Assembly (NCBI GenBank): GCA_947629385.1
Contig: CANRDO010000004.1
Coordinates: forward strand, 1 to 64,000
Source: an uncultured Lachnospiraceae bacterium
GTDB lineage: Bacteria > Bacillota > Clostridia > Lachnospirales > Lachnospiraceae
Direction of reading: 5' to 3'
DNA: 64,000 bases
Shown here: piece after piece, positions 44,270-52,974 of the stretch
Numbering within the stretch: the first letter of the stretch is position 1
How the letters are laid out: the number at the start of each line of letters is the position of its first letter
The notes under the pieces: generated by a model
Database searches by the model: none
Seen by the model: only the letters and a program-made list of their open reading frames with translations
Told to the model about the DNA's origin: nothing
Program-made: the position numbers and the translations under genes

Positions 44270-45380
44270 TGAAATGGATGCCGCCGTACATGATTCTGAG
44301 AGACTGAAAGAGCTTCAGGGGCTTCCTCTTGACAGGAAAATCATGATTACGCAGGCAAGGATCATTGAATGGTACCGGCATTATGGTGGGAACGTATATA
44401 TCGGCTTCAGCGGTGGGAAGGACAGCACGGTGCTGCTGCACCTGGCAAGGCAGGTATTCCCGGATATACCGGCCGTATTCATAAACACGGGACTGGAATA
44501 TCCGGAGATATATGATTTTGCGCGAAGTTTTGATGATGTCACTGTCATAACGCCTGTATGGGGTAAGGCCGGAAAACGTAATGGCCACCTGCATACGGAC
44601 CGTATGCTGTTTTCTGATGTCCTGTCGGTATACGGGTACCCGATCATCGGGAAAGAAGTATCTGACTGCATTGGACAGGCACGGACAAATCTGCGCCGGG
44701 GCAACTTTAAGTCATACCGGGTGAACCGGATTAACGGAAATGTGAAAAGCAAGGGCAGCTTTATGGATTATACGAAGTGGAAGCCATTGTATTATCTCCC
44801 GTTTCTTATTTCCGCAACCTGTTGTGATGCCATGAAAAAGCGGACAGTTGCCCGATACGTGAAGCAGACAGGCAGGTACGGCATGACCGGGCAGCTTGCC
44901 TCGGAGAGCAAGCTGAGAAGGCTGCAGTGGTTAAAATACGGCTGCAATGGCTTTGTGATGAAAAAGCCGGTAAGTAATCCGCTGTCTTTCTGGAAAGAGA
45001 GGGATATCCTTGAGTATATCAAAAGATACAGTCTTCCGATCTGCAGCCTATATGGGGAGGTTGTATGGGACAAGCAGAAGAAAAGGCTGAAATGTACTGG
45101 ATGTGACAGGACTGGCTGCGTATTTTGTGCGTATGGGTTTCACACGGAACGAGGGGAAACGCGCTTCCAGAGACTTTCGCGGACGCATCCGAGGCTGTAC
45201 GAGTACTGCCTGGAGGGAGGGCAGTGGGTGGAAAATCCATCATTTGACGCACTGATTACCGACAAGGAATACTGGAATCCGAAAAAGATATGGGTTCCAA
45301 GTAAATCCGGGCTTGGCATGAGGTGCGTTTTTGATATGTGCAACGGGATATACGGCAAGAACTTTATGCGTTATGAATGA
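44262..45380 (+). CDS. PP-loop ATP pyrophosphatase, PAPS-reductase-like (DUF3440-type)
   Basis: A 372-residue protein of the PAPS reductase/ATP pyrophosphatase superfamily. The PP-loop SGGKDSTVLL is near residue 51, and INTGLEYPEIYDF follows at the usual distance. A C-terminal Cys cluster CTGCDRTGCVFCAYGFH near 290 could hold zinc or Fe-S. The GTG at 44262 has AAAAGGGG seven bases upstream and overlaps the preceding stop; an ATG at 44274 is possible. Relatives include DndC and IbrA. It is a standard passenger in this ICE class, but its substrate is not known. Confidence 0.82.
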   Translation: MNNEMDAAVHDSERLKELQGLPLDRKIMITQARIIEWYRHYGGNVYIGFSGGKDSTVLLHLARQVFPDIPAVFINTGLEYPEIYDFARSFDDVTVITPVWGKAGKRNGHLHTDRMLFSDVLSVYGYPIIGKEVSDCIGQARTNLRRGNFKSYRVNRINGNVKSKGSFMDYTKWKPLYYLPFLISATCCDAMKKRTVARYVKQTGRYGMTGQLASESKLRRLQWLKYGCNGFVMKKPVSNPLSFWKERDILEYIKRYSLPICSLYGEVVWDKQKKRLKCTGCDRTGCVFCAYGFHTERGETRFQRLSRTHPRLYEYCLEGGQWVENPSFDALITDKEYWNPKKIWVPSKSGLGMRCVFDMCNGIYGKNFMRYE

Positions 45381-45412
45381 CAGCCGTAAATACAACAGGA
45401 AGGGGGTTGGCT

Positions 45413-45922
45413 ATGCAGGATGAGATCAATGAAAAAACAGTTACACTCTGCGTAAATGGCGGCAAGATGACAAGCAGGATACTGAAAAACGCCATGCTGA
45501 GGACACTTTCGCAGATGGACCGGGGAAGGAGACAGCACCATCAGGACGCAAAGGCAAGGAGGCAGGAAGCAAAATACTGCGGGAAGCAGAGCATGAAAAG
45601 GCTGAAAGCGGCAAATGTGGAGCTTTCCAACATTGAGATCACAGACGGCAACATCAAGTCTTTTGAGAAGTATGCGAGGAAATACGACATTGATTACTGC
45701 CTGAAAAAAGATAAGGCTGCAGAGCCGCCGCGGTATTACGTATTTTTCAAGGCGAAAGATGTTGACGTGATCACGGCGGCTTTCAAGGAATACTCCGGCG
45801 CTCAGCTTAACAAGCCGAAAAAGCCGTCCATCCGCAAGCGGCTGGAGCAGGCGAAAGAGCGCGCGGCAAAGCACAGGGAGAGGGAAAAAACAAAACAGAA
45901 AGATCGGGGGCCGGTGCATTGA
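45413..45922 (+). CDS. PcfB-family (DUF3801) conjugation protein
   Basis: A 169-residue protein like PcfB of pCF10, which in that plasmid is an accessory relaxosome factor encoded beside the coupling protein. The N-terminal part (ITDGNIKSFEKYARKYDIDY near residue 80) is the family core, and the C-terminus is strongly basic (KERAAKHREREKTKQKD). AGGAAGGGGG precedes the ATG. It overlaps the VirD4 gene start. Confidence 0.82.
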   Translation: MQDEINEKTVTLCVNGGKMTSRILKNAMLRTLSQMDRGRRQHHQDAKARRQEAKYCGKQSMKRLKAANVELSNIEITDGNIKSFEKYARKYDIDYCLKKDKAAEPPRYYVFFKAKDVDVITAAFKEYSGAQLNKPKKPSIRKRLEQAKERAAKHREREKTKQKDRGPVH

Positions 45923-47835
45923 AGATATCTACACTGATAAAAGAACGGCTCCCGCCGGCTGACGTGAAGCGTATCCTGATAAGGAATTTTCCGTATCTGA
46001 CCGTCGTGTATCTGGCTGACAAGGTTATGTGGCTGTACCGGCACTGTCTGGGAGCGTCTTTCGTGGAACGGCTGATGGCCTTGTTTTTGAACTTTCAGCT
46101 TGCGTTCCGCTCCTGGCTGCCGAGCATTCACCCGTATGACCTTGCGGCAGGGGTGATCGGTGCTGCTGCAGTAAAACTTTTGGTATACATGAAAGGGAAG
46201 AACGCGAAGAAATACCGGAAAGGTGTGGAGTATGGCTCTGCGCGGTGGGGGACGCCCAAAGACATAGCCCCGTTCATTGATCCGGTGTTTGAGAACAACG
46301 TCCTGCTGACGCAGACGGAGAGGCTTACCATGAACAGCCGCCCGAAACAGCCGAAATACGCGCGGAACAAGAACGTGATCGTGATCGGCGGCTCCGGCAG
46401 CGGAAAGACAAGGTTCTATGTGAAGCCCAACCTCATGCAGATGACGCAGAATGTAAGCTACGTGGTCACCGATCCGAAAGGCACGATCCTGGTGGAGTGC
46501 GGGGAGATGCTGCGGCGTGGGACACCAAAGATGCAGGATGGGAAGCCTGTACTTGATAAAAAGGGGAGGGCGGTTTATGAGCCGTACCATATAAAGGTTC
46601 TGAATACGATCAATTTTAAAAAGTCCATGCATTACAATCCGTTCATGTATATCCGCTCGGAGAAGGACATATTGAAGTTTGTCAATACGATCATTGCGAA
46701 CACCAAAGGTGAGGGCGAGAAATCGTCAGAAGATTTTTGGGTGAAAGCAGAGAGGCTCCTCTATTGTGCGCTGATCGGGTATATCTACTATGAAGCGCCG
46801 GAGGAGGAGCAGAATTTCTCCACGCTCCTGGAGTTTATCAATGCGTCAGAGGCAAGGGAGGACGATGAGGAATTTAAGAATGCGGTGGACGAGCTGTTTG
46901 AGGACCTGGAGCTTGGGCCGGTTGTGGATGAGGCGACCGGCAGGAGGGACACTTCCCAGGCAAAACCGGAACACTTTGCGGTACGGCAGTATAAAAAGTA
47001 TAAACTTGCTGCGGGCAAGACAGCGAAAAGCATCCTGATTTCCTGCGGCGCGCGCCTCGCCCCGTTTGACATTGCGGAGCTGCGTGAGCTGACAAGCTAT
47101 GATGAAATGGAACTGGATATGGTTGGCGACCAGAGGACTGCGATGTTCGTCATTATCTCGGATACGGACGACACGTTCAACTTTATTGTGGCAATCATGT
47201 ACACACAGTTATTCAACCTGCTCTGTGACCGGGCGGACGATGTGCATGGCGGCAGGCTTCCGTACCATGTGCGGCTGCTGCTGGATGAGTTTGCCAACAT
47301 CGGGCAGATCCCGAAGTTTGACAAGCTGATCGCCACAATCCGGAGCCGTGAAATATCAGCTTCGATTATCCTGCAGTCGCAGAGCCAGCTCAAGACGATC
47401 TATAAGGATGCGGCAGAGACGATCTTGGGGAACTGTGACACGATGCTGTTTTTGGGCGGCAAAGAGGGAAGTACCCTAAAGGAAATATCGGAAACGCTTG
47501 GCAAGGAAACGATAGACCTTTACAACACGTCAGATACGCGCGGACAGAGCCGTTCTTACGGACTGAATTACCAGAAAACCGGGAAAGAGTTAATGAGCCG
47601 CGATGAACTGGCAGTTATGGACGGGAATAAGTGTATCCTGCAGCTGCGCGGGGTGCGCCCGTTCTTTTCCGACAAGTTTGACATTACGCGGCATAAACGG
47701 TATAAGCAGCTGTCGGATTATGACAGGAGGAATGCCTTTGATGTGGAGGCATATATGAAGCACCAGCTCAGGCTCAGGGCGGACGAGGAGTTTGACCTGT
47801 TTGTGGTTGATGCTGCGAAGGGCAGTACGGGATAA
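45919..47835 (+). CDS. VirD4-like type IV coupling protein
   Basis: A 638-residue membrane ATPase linking relaxosome and mating channel. Two N-terminal membrane-associated segments lie before ~95, Walker A GGSGSGKTRF near residue 156 and Walker B LLLDEFANIGQIPKF near 453. Start is TTG at 45919, overlapping the PcfB stop (TTGA). The C-terminus is Arg/Lys/acidic rich (DYDRRNAFDVEAYMKHQLRL). The coding end overlaps a terminator hairpin. Confidence 0.93.
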   Translation: MKISTLIKERLPPADVKRILIRNFPYLTVVYLADKVMWLYRHCLGASFVERLMALFLNFQLAFRSWLPSIHPYDLAAGVIGAAAVKLLVYMKGKNAKKYRKGVEYGSARWGTPKDIAPFIDPVFENNVLLTQTERLTMNSRPKQPKYARNKNVIVIGGSGSGKTRFYVKPNLMQMTQNVSYVVTDPKGTILVECGEMLRRGTPKMQDGKPVLDKKGRAVYEPYHIKVLNTINFKKSMHYNPFMYIRSEKDILKFVNTIIANTKGEGEKSSEDFWVKAERLLYCALIGYIYYEAPEEEQNFSTLLEFINASEAREDDEEFKNAVDELFEDLELGPVVDEATGRRDTSQAKPEHFAVRQYKKYKLAAGKTAKSILISCGARLAPFDIAELRELTSYDEMELDMVGDQRTAMFVIISDTDDTFNFIVAIMYTQLFNLLCDRADDVHGGRLPYHVRLLLDEFANIGQIPKFDKLIATIRSREISASIILQSQSQLKTIYKDAAETILGNCDTMLFLGGKEGSTLKEISETLGKETIDLYNTSDTRGQSRSYGLNYQKTGKELMSRDELAVMDGNKCILQLRGVRPFFSDKFDITRHKRYKQLSDYDRRNAFDVEAYMKHQLRLRADEEFDLFVVDAAKGSTG

Positions 47836-47862
47836 GAAACAGATTCCGCACTGCCTTTTTTT
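47821..47862 (+). terminator. terminator overlapping the virD4 stop
   Basis: GGCAGT-A-CGG (47821-47830) pairs with CCG-C-ACTGCC (47846-47855), followed by seven T. The downstream Maff2-to-TopB genes may therefore be transcribed separately or by read-through. Confidence 0.7.
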
Positions 47863-47961
47863 GTTTTCCCTGCCCTGGGCGGGGAACGGGGAGTTTTTAA
47901 AGATATATCTATAAAAATCAAAATGAAAGGATACCGGGGAGCCGGTATAAGGGGAAAAGGA

Positions 47962-48177
47962 ATGGCATTTTTTACATCAGCAATCAATATTTTACAGACG
48001 CTTGTTGTGGCGATCGGGGCCGGCCTTGCAGTATGGGGTGTAATCAACCTGCTTGAAGGGTACGGAAATGACAATCCGGGCGCGAAGTCACAGGGCATTA
48101 AGCAGCTTATGGCAGGCGGGGGCGTTGTCCTGATCGGGACGCAGCTCATTCCTCTGCTCAGCGGCCTGTTTGGATAA
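47962..48177 (+). CDS. Maff2-family small membrane protein
   Basis: A 71-residue protein with two hydrophobic helices (~5-30 and ~48-70) and an NPGAKSQGIKQLMAGGG loop, the Maff2 family signature. Its size and location ahead of the VirB6-like gene suggest a VirB2-like or channel component (inference). The ATG at 47962 follows AAGGGGAAAAGG; an upstream in-frame ATG at 47923 lacks such a site. Confidence 0.82.
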   Translation: MAFFTSAINILQTLVVAIGAGLAVWGVINLLEGYGNDNPGAKSQGIKQLMAGGGVVLIGTQLIPLLSGLFG

Positions 48178-48195
48178 CACGGGAGGGACTCACTC

Positions 48196-49068
48196 ATGTT
48201 CGATGGCATTTTTGAAGCAATCGAGGAATGGATGAGGGATCTTCTGTCGGGAATGGTCACGTCCAACCTGACGACGATGTTTGCCGACGTCAACGAAAAG
48301 ACCGGTGAGATCGCTGCCCAGGTTGGGCAGACGCCGCAGGGCTGGAACGGGAGTATTTTCAGTCTGATACAGAACCTTTCAAACTCAGTCATTGTACCGG
48401 TCGCGGGCATGATTATCACGTTTGTCCTGTGTTATGAGCTGATTTCCATGATCGTGGAGAAGAACAACATGCAGGAGGTGGATACCTGGATGTTTTTCAA
48501 ATACTTTTTTAAGATGTGGGTTGCGGTTTACCTTGTGACGCACACGTTTGAAATCGCGATGGCTGTCTTTGATGTAGGACAGCATGTGGTCAGCTCCGCA
48601 GGCGGCGTAATCAGTTCGCAGACCTCGATCAACGTGGATTCCATGCTTGCCGCGATGGAGACGGCGATGGAGTCAATGGAGATCGGGGAGCTGATCGTGC
48701 TTGCACTGGAAACTCTGCTGGTCAGCCTGTGCATGAAGATCATGTCCGTCCTGGTCACGGTGATCCTGTATGGGCGTATGATCGAGATTTACCTGTACAC
48801 TTCGGTTGCACCGATTCCATTTGCTACCATGTCAAACCGAGAATGGGGGCAGGTGGGAAACAACTATTTCCGTGGGCTTCTGGCGCTTGGGTTCCAGGGG
48901 TTTTTCATGATGGTGTGCGTTGGAATTTATTCCGTACTGGTATCGACGATTGAAATATCCGACAACATGCATTCGGCGCTGTTCGGGGTGGCGGCTTACA
49001 CCGTGATCCTTTGTTTCAGCCTGATGAAAACGGGGAACCTGTCGAAATCCATCTTTAACGCCCACTAG
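48196..49068 (+). CDS. VirB6/TrbL-like conjugal transfer membrane protein
   Basis: A 290-residue polytopic protein with about six hydrophobic segments, matching the CD1112-type VirB6/TrbL-like family of CTn elements. Features include EWMRDLLSGMV near the N-terminus and MIEIYLYTSVAPIPFATMSN near residue 195. It would form part of the inner mating channel. Start follows GGGAGGG. Confidence 0.85.
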   Translation: MFDGIFEAIEEWMRDLLSGMVTSNLTTMFADVNEKTGEIAAQVGQTPQGWNGSIFSLIQNLSNSVIVPVAGMIITFVLCYELISMIVEKNNMQEVDTWMFFKYFFKMWVAVYLVTHTFEIAMAVFDVGQHVVSSAGGVISSQTSINVDSMLAAMETAMESMEIGELIVLALETLLVSLCMKIMSVLVTVILYGRMIEIYLYTSVAPIPFATMSNREWGQVGNNYFRGLLALGFQGFFMMVCVGIYSVLVSTIEISDNMHSALFGVAAYTVILCFSLMKTGNLSKSIFNAH

Positions 49069-49083
49069 GAAGGAGGAATTTGA

Positions 49084-49470
49084 ATGGCATACGTAACAGT
49101 GCCGAAAGACCTGACGAAAGTCAAGAATAAAGTGATATTGAATTTAACGAAACGGCAGATCATCTGCCTGGGGATTGCGGCGGCCATCGGGCTGCCTTTT
49201 TATTTCCTCACAAGGAATTATATCGGGACGAGCAATGCGGCGACGGGCATGGTGCTTCTGATGCTCCCGGCTTTTCTTTTTGCGATGTATGAGAAGGACG
49301 GGCTTCCCCTGGAGAAGATCCTCTGGAACATCATCAGCGTGAAGCTGCTGAATCCGGCAATCCGGAAGTATGAGGTAGAAAACCTGTATGAGCTTCCGGG
49401 GCAGGCCGCAGCAACAAAACCGGAGAAAGGAGGGAAGCGTCATGGACAGAAGAAGCGGAAACAGGGATGA
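49084..49470 (+). CDS. PrgI-family (VirB3-like) protein
   Basis: A 128-residue protein with two transmembrane helices (~28-45 and ~55-72) followed by a cytoplasmic tail, the PrgI/VirB3 layout, encoded directly before the VirB4 ATPase. Start follows GGAAGGAGG. The 3' end overlaps the VirB4 start by 29 bases. Confidence 0.86.
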   Translation: MAYVTVPKDLTKVKNKVILNLTKRQIICLGIAAAIGLPFYFLTRNYIGTSNAATGMVLLMLPAFLFAMYEKDGLPLEKILWNIISVKLLNPAIRKYEVENLYELPGQAAATKPEKGGKRHGQKKRKQG

Positions 49471-52159
49471 CCGTGGTTTTGGGATGCCGGACGGTTATTA
49501 CCTGGACGAGCCGGACGATGGCTTCTATGTGGAGGAATATCCTGCAGGCCGGATGCTGCCCGTGGCCGAACCGGGCGCAGGGACGCGGCGCAGGAAGCTG
49601 ACACGCCGGGAGAAGCGGAAGATGCTGAGGGCAGAGAAGAAAGCCAGAAAAAAGCGGTTCCGGCAGAGGAAGAAGGACAAGAAGGCTGCGAGGAAAGCGG
49701 AGAAGAAAGCCGCGAAGATGGCAAAGCGCCACAGGAAGCATGGAACAAAGCGTGGGAATAATGCAGCGCCGGGAAAGGTACAGGGCAGGCCGGCACAGGC
49801 TTCGGCGGCAAAGGTACAGAAAGAAAAACGGCTGTCCGCGCAGAAATCCATTCCCTATAAGGAAATGGCGAGGGACGGTATCTGCCGTGTGCAGGACAGG
49901 TATTATTCCAAGACGGTCCGCTTTTATGACATCAACTATCAGCTTGCACAGAATGAGGACAAGAACGCGATCTTCGAGAATTGGTGCGATTTCCTCAATT
50001 ACTTTGACAGCACGATCCATTTTCAGCTCTCTTTCGTCAACCATCATGGCAACATGAAAGAGTTTGAATCCGTGATCCAGATCAGGCCGCAGAATGACGC
50101 CTTTGACGATGTGAGGATGGAATACGCGCAGATGCTCAAGAATCAGCTCGCGAAAGGAAACAACGGGATTGTGCGCACGAAATATATCACTTTTGGGATT
50201 GAGGCGGACAGCATCCGCGAGGCAAAGCCGAAGCTGGAGCGAATAGAAGCAGACATACTGAACAATTTCAAAGTGCTTGGCGTACGGGCATATCCGCTGT
50301 CTGGGGAGGAACGGCTGCAGGTATTGTTTGAGACGTTCAATCCGGACGTAAAGACGCCGTTCCTTTTTTCGTATGACAAGGTGCTGCAGACAGGAATGGG
50401 GACAAAAGACTTTATCGCACCTCCGAGCTTCGTATTCCGGACAGGGAAAAATTTCATGATGGGGAATACAATCGGCGCGGTTTCCTACCTGCAGATCATG
50501 GCTCCGGAGCTGACTGACAAGATGCTTGCGGAGTTCCTTGACATTGACCGGAACCTGATCGTGAACCTGCATGTGCAGTCCCTTGACCAGAACAAGGCAA
50601 TCAAGCTCGTAAAGAGCAAGGTGACGGACATTAACCGGATGAAGATCGAGGAGCAGAAAAAGGCTGTGCGCGCGGGATATGACATGGACATTATCCCGTC
50701 TGACCTGAACACCTACGGGGGCGAGGCCAAACGTCTCCTGGAGGACCTGCAGAGCCGCAACGAGCGGATGTTCCTTGTGACGGTGCTGTTTTTGAATACG
50801 GCGCGCACAAAGCAGGGGCTTGAAAATGCGGTATTCCAGACAGCGGGTATCGCGCAGAAATATAACTGTGCGCTGCGGCGGCTTGATTATATGCAGGAAC
50901 CGGGGCTGATGAGCAGCCTCCCTCTGGGGCTTAACCTGATCCCGATCAAGCGGGCGCTGACCACAACCTCTACGGCGATCTTCGTGCCGTTTACCACACA
51001 GGAGCTGTTCATGGGAGGGGAGTCGTTGTATTACGGACTGAACGCGCTGTCCAACAACATGATCATGGTTGACCGCAAGAAGCTGAAAAATCCAAACGGG
51101 CTGATACTCGGCACACCGGGTTCCGGCAAGTCATTCTCGGCGAAACGGGAGATCACGAACGCCTTTTTTGCTACAAGGGACGACATCATTATCGGCGATC
51201 CGGAGGGGGAGTATTACCCGCTTGTCCATGCGCTCGGCGGCCAGGTTATTTCAATCTCCCCGACCAGTAAAGATTACATCAACCCGATGGACATTAACCT
51301 GAACTACTCGGAGGACGATGATCCGCTTTCCTTAAAATCCGATTTCATTTTGTCCCTGTGCGAGCTGATCGTGAGCGGCAAGAACGGGCTTGAACCGGTA
51401 GAAAAAACGATCATTGACCGCTGTGTGCGTCTTGTGTACCAGGGATTCCTGCAGCATCCGTCCCCGGAGAATATGCCGGTTTTGGGAAACCTGTATGAGC
51501 TGCTGAGGAAGCAGGAGGAGCCGGAGGCGCAGCGTTTAGCCACGGCACTGGAGATCTACGTAAACGGTTCGCTGAAAGTTTTCAACCACCAGACGAACGT
51601 GGAGCTGAATAACAGGATCGTCTGTTTTGACATCAAGGATTTGGGGAAACAGCTCAAGAAGCTGGGGATGCTGATCGTGCAGGACCAGGTGTGGAACCGT
51701 GTGACCGTCAACCGGGCGGCGCATAAGGCTACCAGGTACTACATTGACGAATTTCATCTTCTGCTGAAGGAAGAACAGACGGCGGCTTATTCCGTGGAGA
51801 TCTGGAAGCGTTTCAGAAAATGGGGTGGAATCCCGACCGGCATTACGCAGAACATCAAAGACCTGCTTGCAAGCCGGGAGATCGAGAACATTTTCGAGAA
51901 CAGCGACTTTATCTATATGCTGAACCAGGCAGCCGGCGACCGGCAGATTCTGGCGAAACAGCTCAACATATCACCGCATCAGCTTTCCTATGTGACGAAC
52001 AGCGGGGAAGGCGAGGGGCTGATCTTTTACGGCAGCATTATTATCCCGTTCAAGGATAAGTTTGATAAATCACTGCGGCTGTATAAGCTGATGACCACGA
52101 AGCCGTCTGAAATGGGGGATGGGCTGAAAAATGCGTCACATGGAGGCGAGAAGTCATGA
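49442..52159 (+). CDS. VirB4-like conjugation ATPase with a long basic N-terminus
   Basis: A 905-residue ATPase of the CD1110-type VirB4 family. The N-terminal ~130 residues are extremely Lys/Arg-rich (e.g. LTRREKRKMLRAEKKARKKR), then the CagE/TrbE N-terminal domain and the motor domain with Walker A GTPGSGKSF near 561, ADGE-like IIGDPEGEYYP near 585 and a Walker B-like YYIDEFHLLL near 767. It energises channel assembly. The ATG at 49442 follows GGAGGG. It overlaps the sortase gene as ATGA. Confidence 0.92.
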   Translation: MDRRSGNRDDRGFGMPDGYYLDEPDDGFYVEEYPAGRMLPVAEPGAGTRRRKLTRREKRKMLRAEKKARKKRFRQRKKDKKAARKAEKKAAKMAKRHRKHGTKRGNNAAPGKVQGRPAQASAAKVQKEKRLSAQKSIPYKEMARDGICRVQDRYYSKTVRFYDINYQLAQNEDKNAIFENWCDFLNYFDSTIHFQLSFVNHHGNMKEFESVIQIRPQNDAFDDVRMEYAQMLKNQLAKGNNGIVRTKYITFGIEADSIREAKPKLERIEADILNNFKVLGVRAYPLSGEERLQVLFETFNPDVKTPFLFSYDKVLQTGMGTKDFIAPPSFVFRTGKNFMMGNTIGAVSYLQIMAPELTDKMLAEFLDIDRNLIVNLHVQSLDQNKAIKLVKSKVTDINRMKIEEQKKAVRAGYDMDIIPSDLNTYGGEAKRLLEDLQSRNERMFLVTVLFLNTARTKQGLENAVFQTAGIAQKYNCALRRLDYMQEPGLMSSLPLGLNLIPIKRALTTTSTAIFVPFTTQELFMGGESLYYGLNALSNNMIMVDRKKLKNPNGLILGTPGSGKSFSAKREITNAFFATRDDIIIGDPEGEYYPLVHALGGQVISISPTSKDYINPMDINLNYSEDDDPLSLKSDFILSLCELIVSGKNGLEPVEKTIIDRCVRLVYQGFLQHPSPENMPVLGNLYELLRKQEEPEAQRLATALEIYVNGSLKVFNHQTNVELNNRIVCFDIKDLGKQLKKLGMLIVQDQVWNRVTVNRAAHKATRYYIDEFHLLLKEEQTAAYSVEIWKRFRKWGGIPTGITQNIKDLLASREIENIFENSDFIYMLNQAAGDRQILAKQLNISPHQLSYVTNSGEGEGLIFYGSIIIPFKDKFDKSLRLYKLMTTKPSEMGDGLKNASHGGEKS

Positions 52160-52974
52160 GGACGTGGCTTGGGTTCCTGCTTGCCTGTTCTGTCGCACTT
52201 TTTCTGCTCAGCGGGTATGTCCTGTATGAAATTTACCTGTTGGATAAAAGCGACGAAACGCTGCAGGAGCAATTGAAAGGATTGTATTCGGAAGAAAATG
52301 GGGCGCAGGAACCGGACAGGGACGACTCCCAGGCGGCGGAACCTGAGCCTTTTGTCGTGGATGCCGGGGTGCTTGCGCTCCATGAAGAAAATCCGGACTG
52401 CATCGGGTGGCTGACAATCCCGGATACTGCGGTTGACTATCCGGTCATGTACCGTCCGGAGGACGAAAACTATTACCTGAAACGGGACTTCAATGGTGAG
52501 TATAACGACAACGGCTGCCTGTACCTTTCTGAGATCTGCGATCCGCAGGAAAGCGACAACCTGATAATTTACGGGCACCACATGAACAGCGGAAGGATGT
52601 TCGCCGCGCTTGAAGGGTACAAAACGGAGGATTTCTGCCGGGAACATCCACTCATCACGTTCCATTCCCTGTATGAAAACAGCACTTACCAGGTGATCGC
52701 CGCGTTTACCGTGCCGGTCTATACCGGGAATGACTTTATGTTTTATACGTTCAGCAGGGCGGAAAACCGGCAGGACTATCAGGAATTTGTCCATGCCGTC
52801 AAGGAGCGGTCGCTTTATGATACCGGCCTTTCGGCTGAATATGGGGATAAGCTGCTGACTCTGTGTACCTGCGAGTATTCCCAGAAAAACGGGCGTATGG
52901 TCGTGGTTGCGAAACGGACAGAAGGAGAGGGGGATTTATCCGATGCAAAAGCAGAGATACCGGGCGCGGGATAA
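52156..52974 (+). CDS. srtB: class B sortase
   Basis: A 272-residue membrane-anchored transpeptidase: N-terminal helix ~3-24, sortase B domain ~80-255. Catalytic His in IIYGHHMNSG near residue 137, Cys in TLCTCEYS near 237 and Arg in VVVAKR near 250 are all present. It would attach surface proteins to peptidoglycan; the ICE adhesin with its TPKTG motif is the obvious candidate substrate. Start overlaps the VirB4 stop; the 3' end overlaps the next gene by 32 bases. Confidence 0.92.
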   Translation: MRTWLGFLLACSVALFLLSGYVLYEIYLLDKSDETLQEQLKGLYSEENGAQEPDRDDSQAAEPEPFVVDAGVLALHEENPDCIGWLTIPDTAVDYPVMYRPEDENYYLKRDFNGEYNDNGCLYLSEICDPQESDNLIIYGHHMNSGRMFAALEGYKTEDFCREHPLITFHSLYENSTYQVIAAFTVPVYTGNDFMFYTFSRAENRQDYQEFVHAVKERSLYDTGLSAEYGDKLLTLCTCEYSQKNGRMVVVAKRTEGEGDLSDAKAEIPGAG

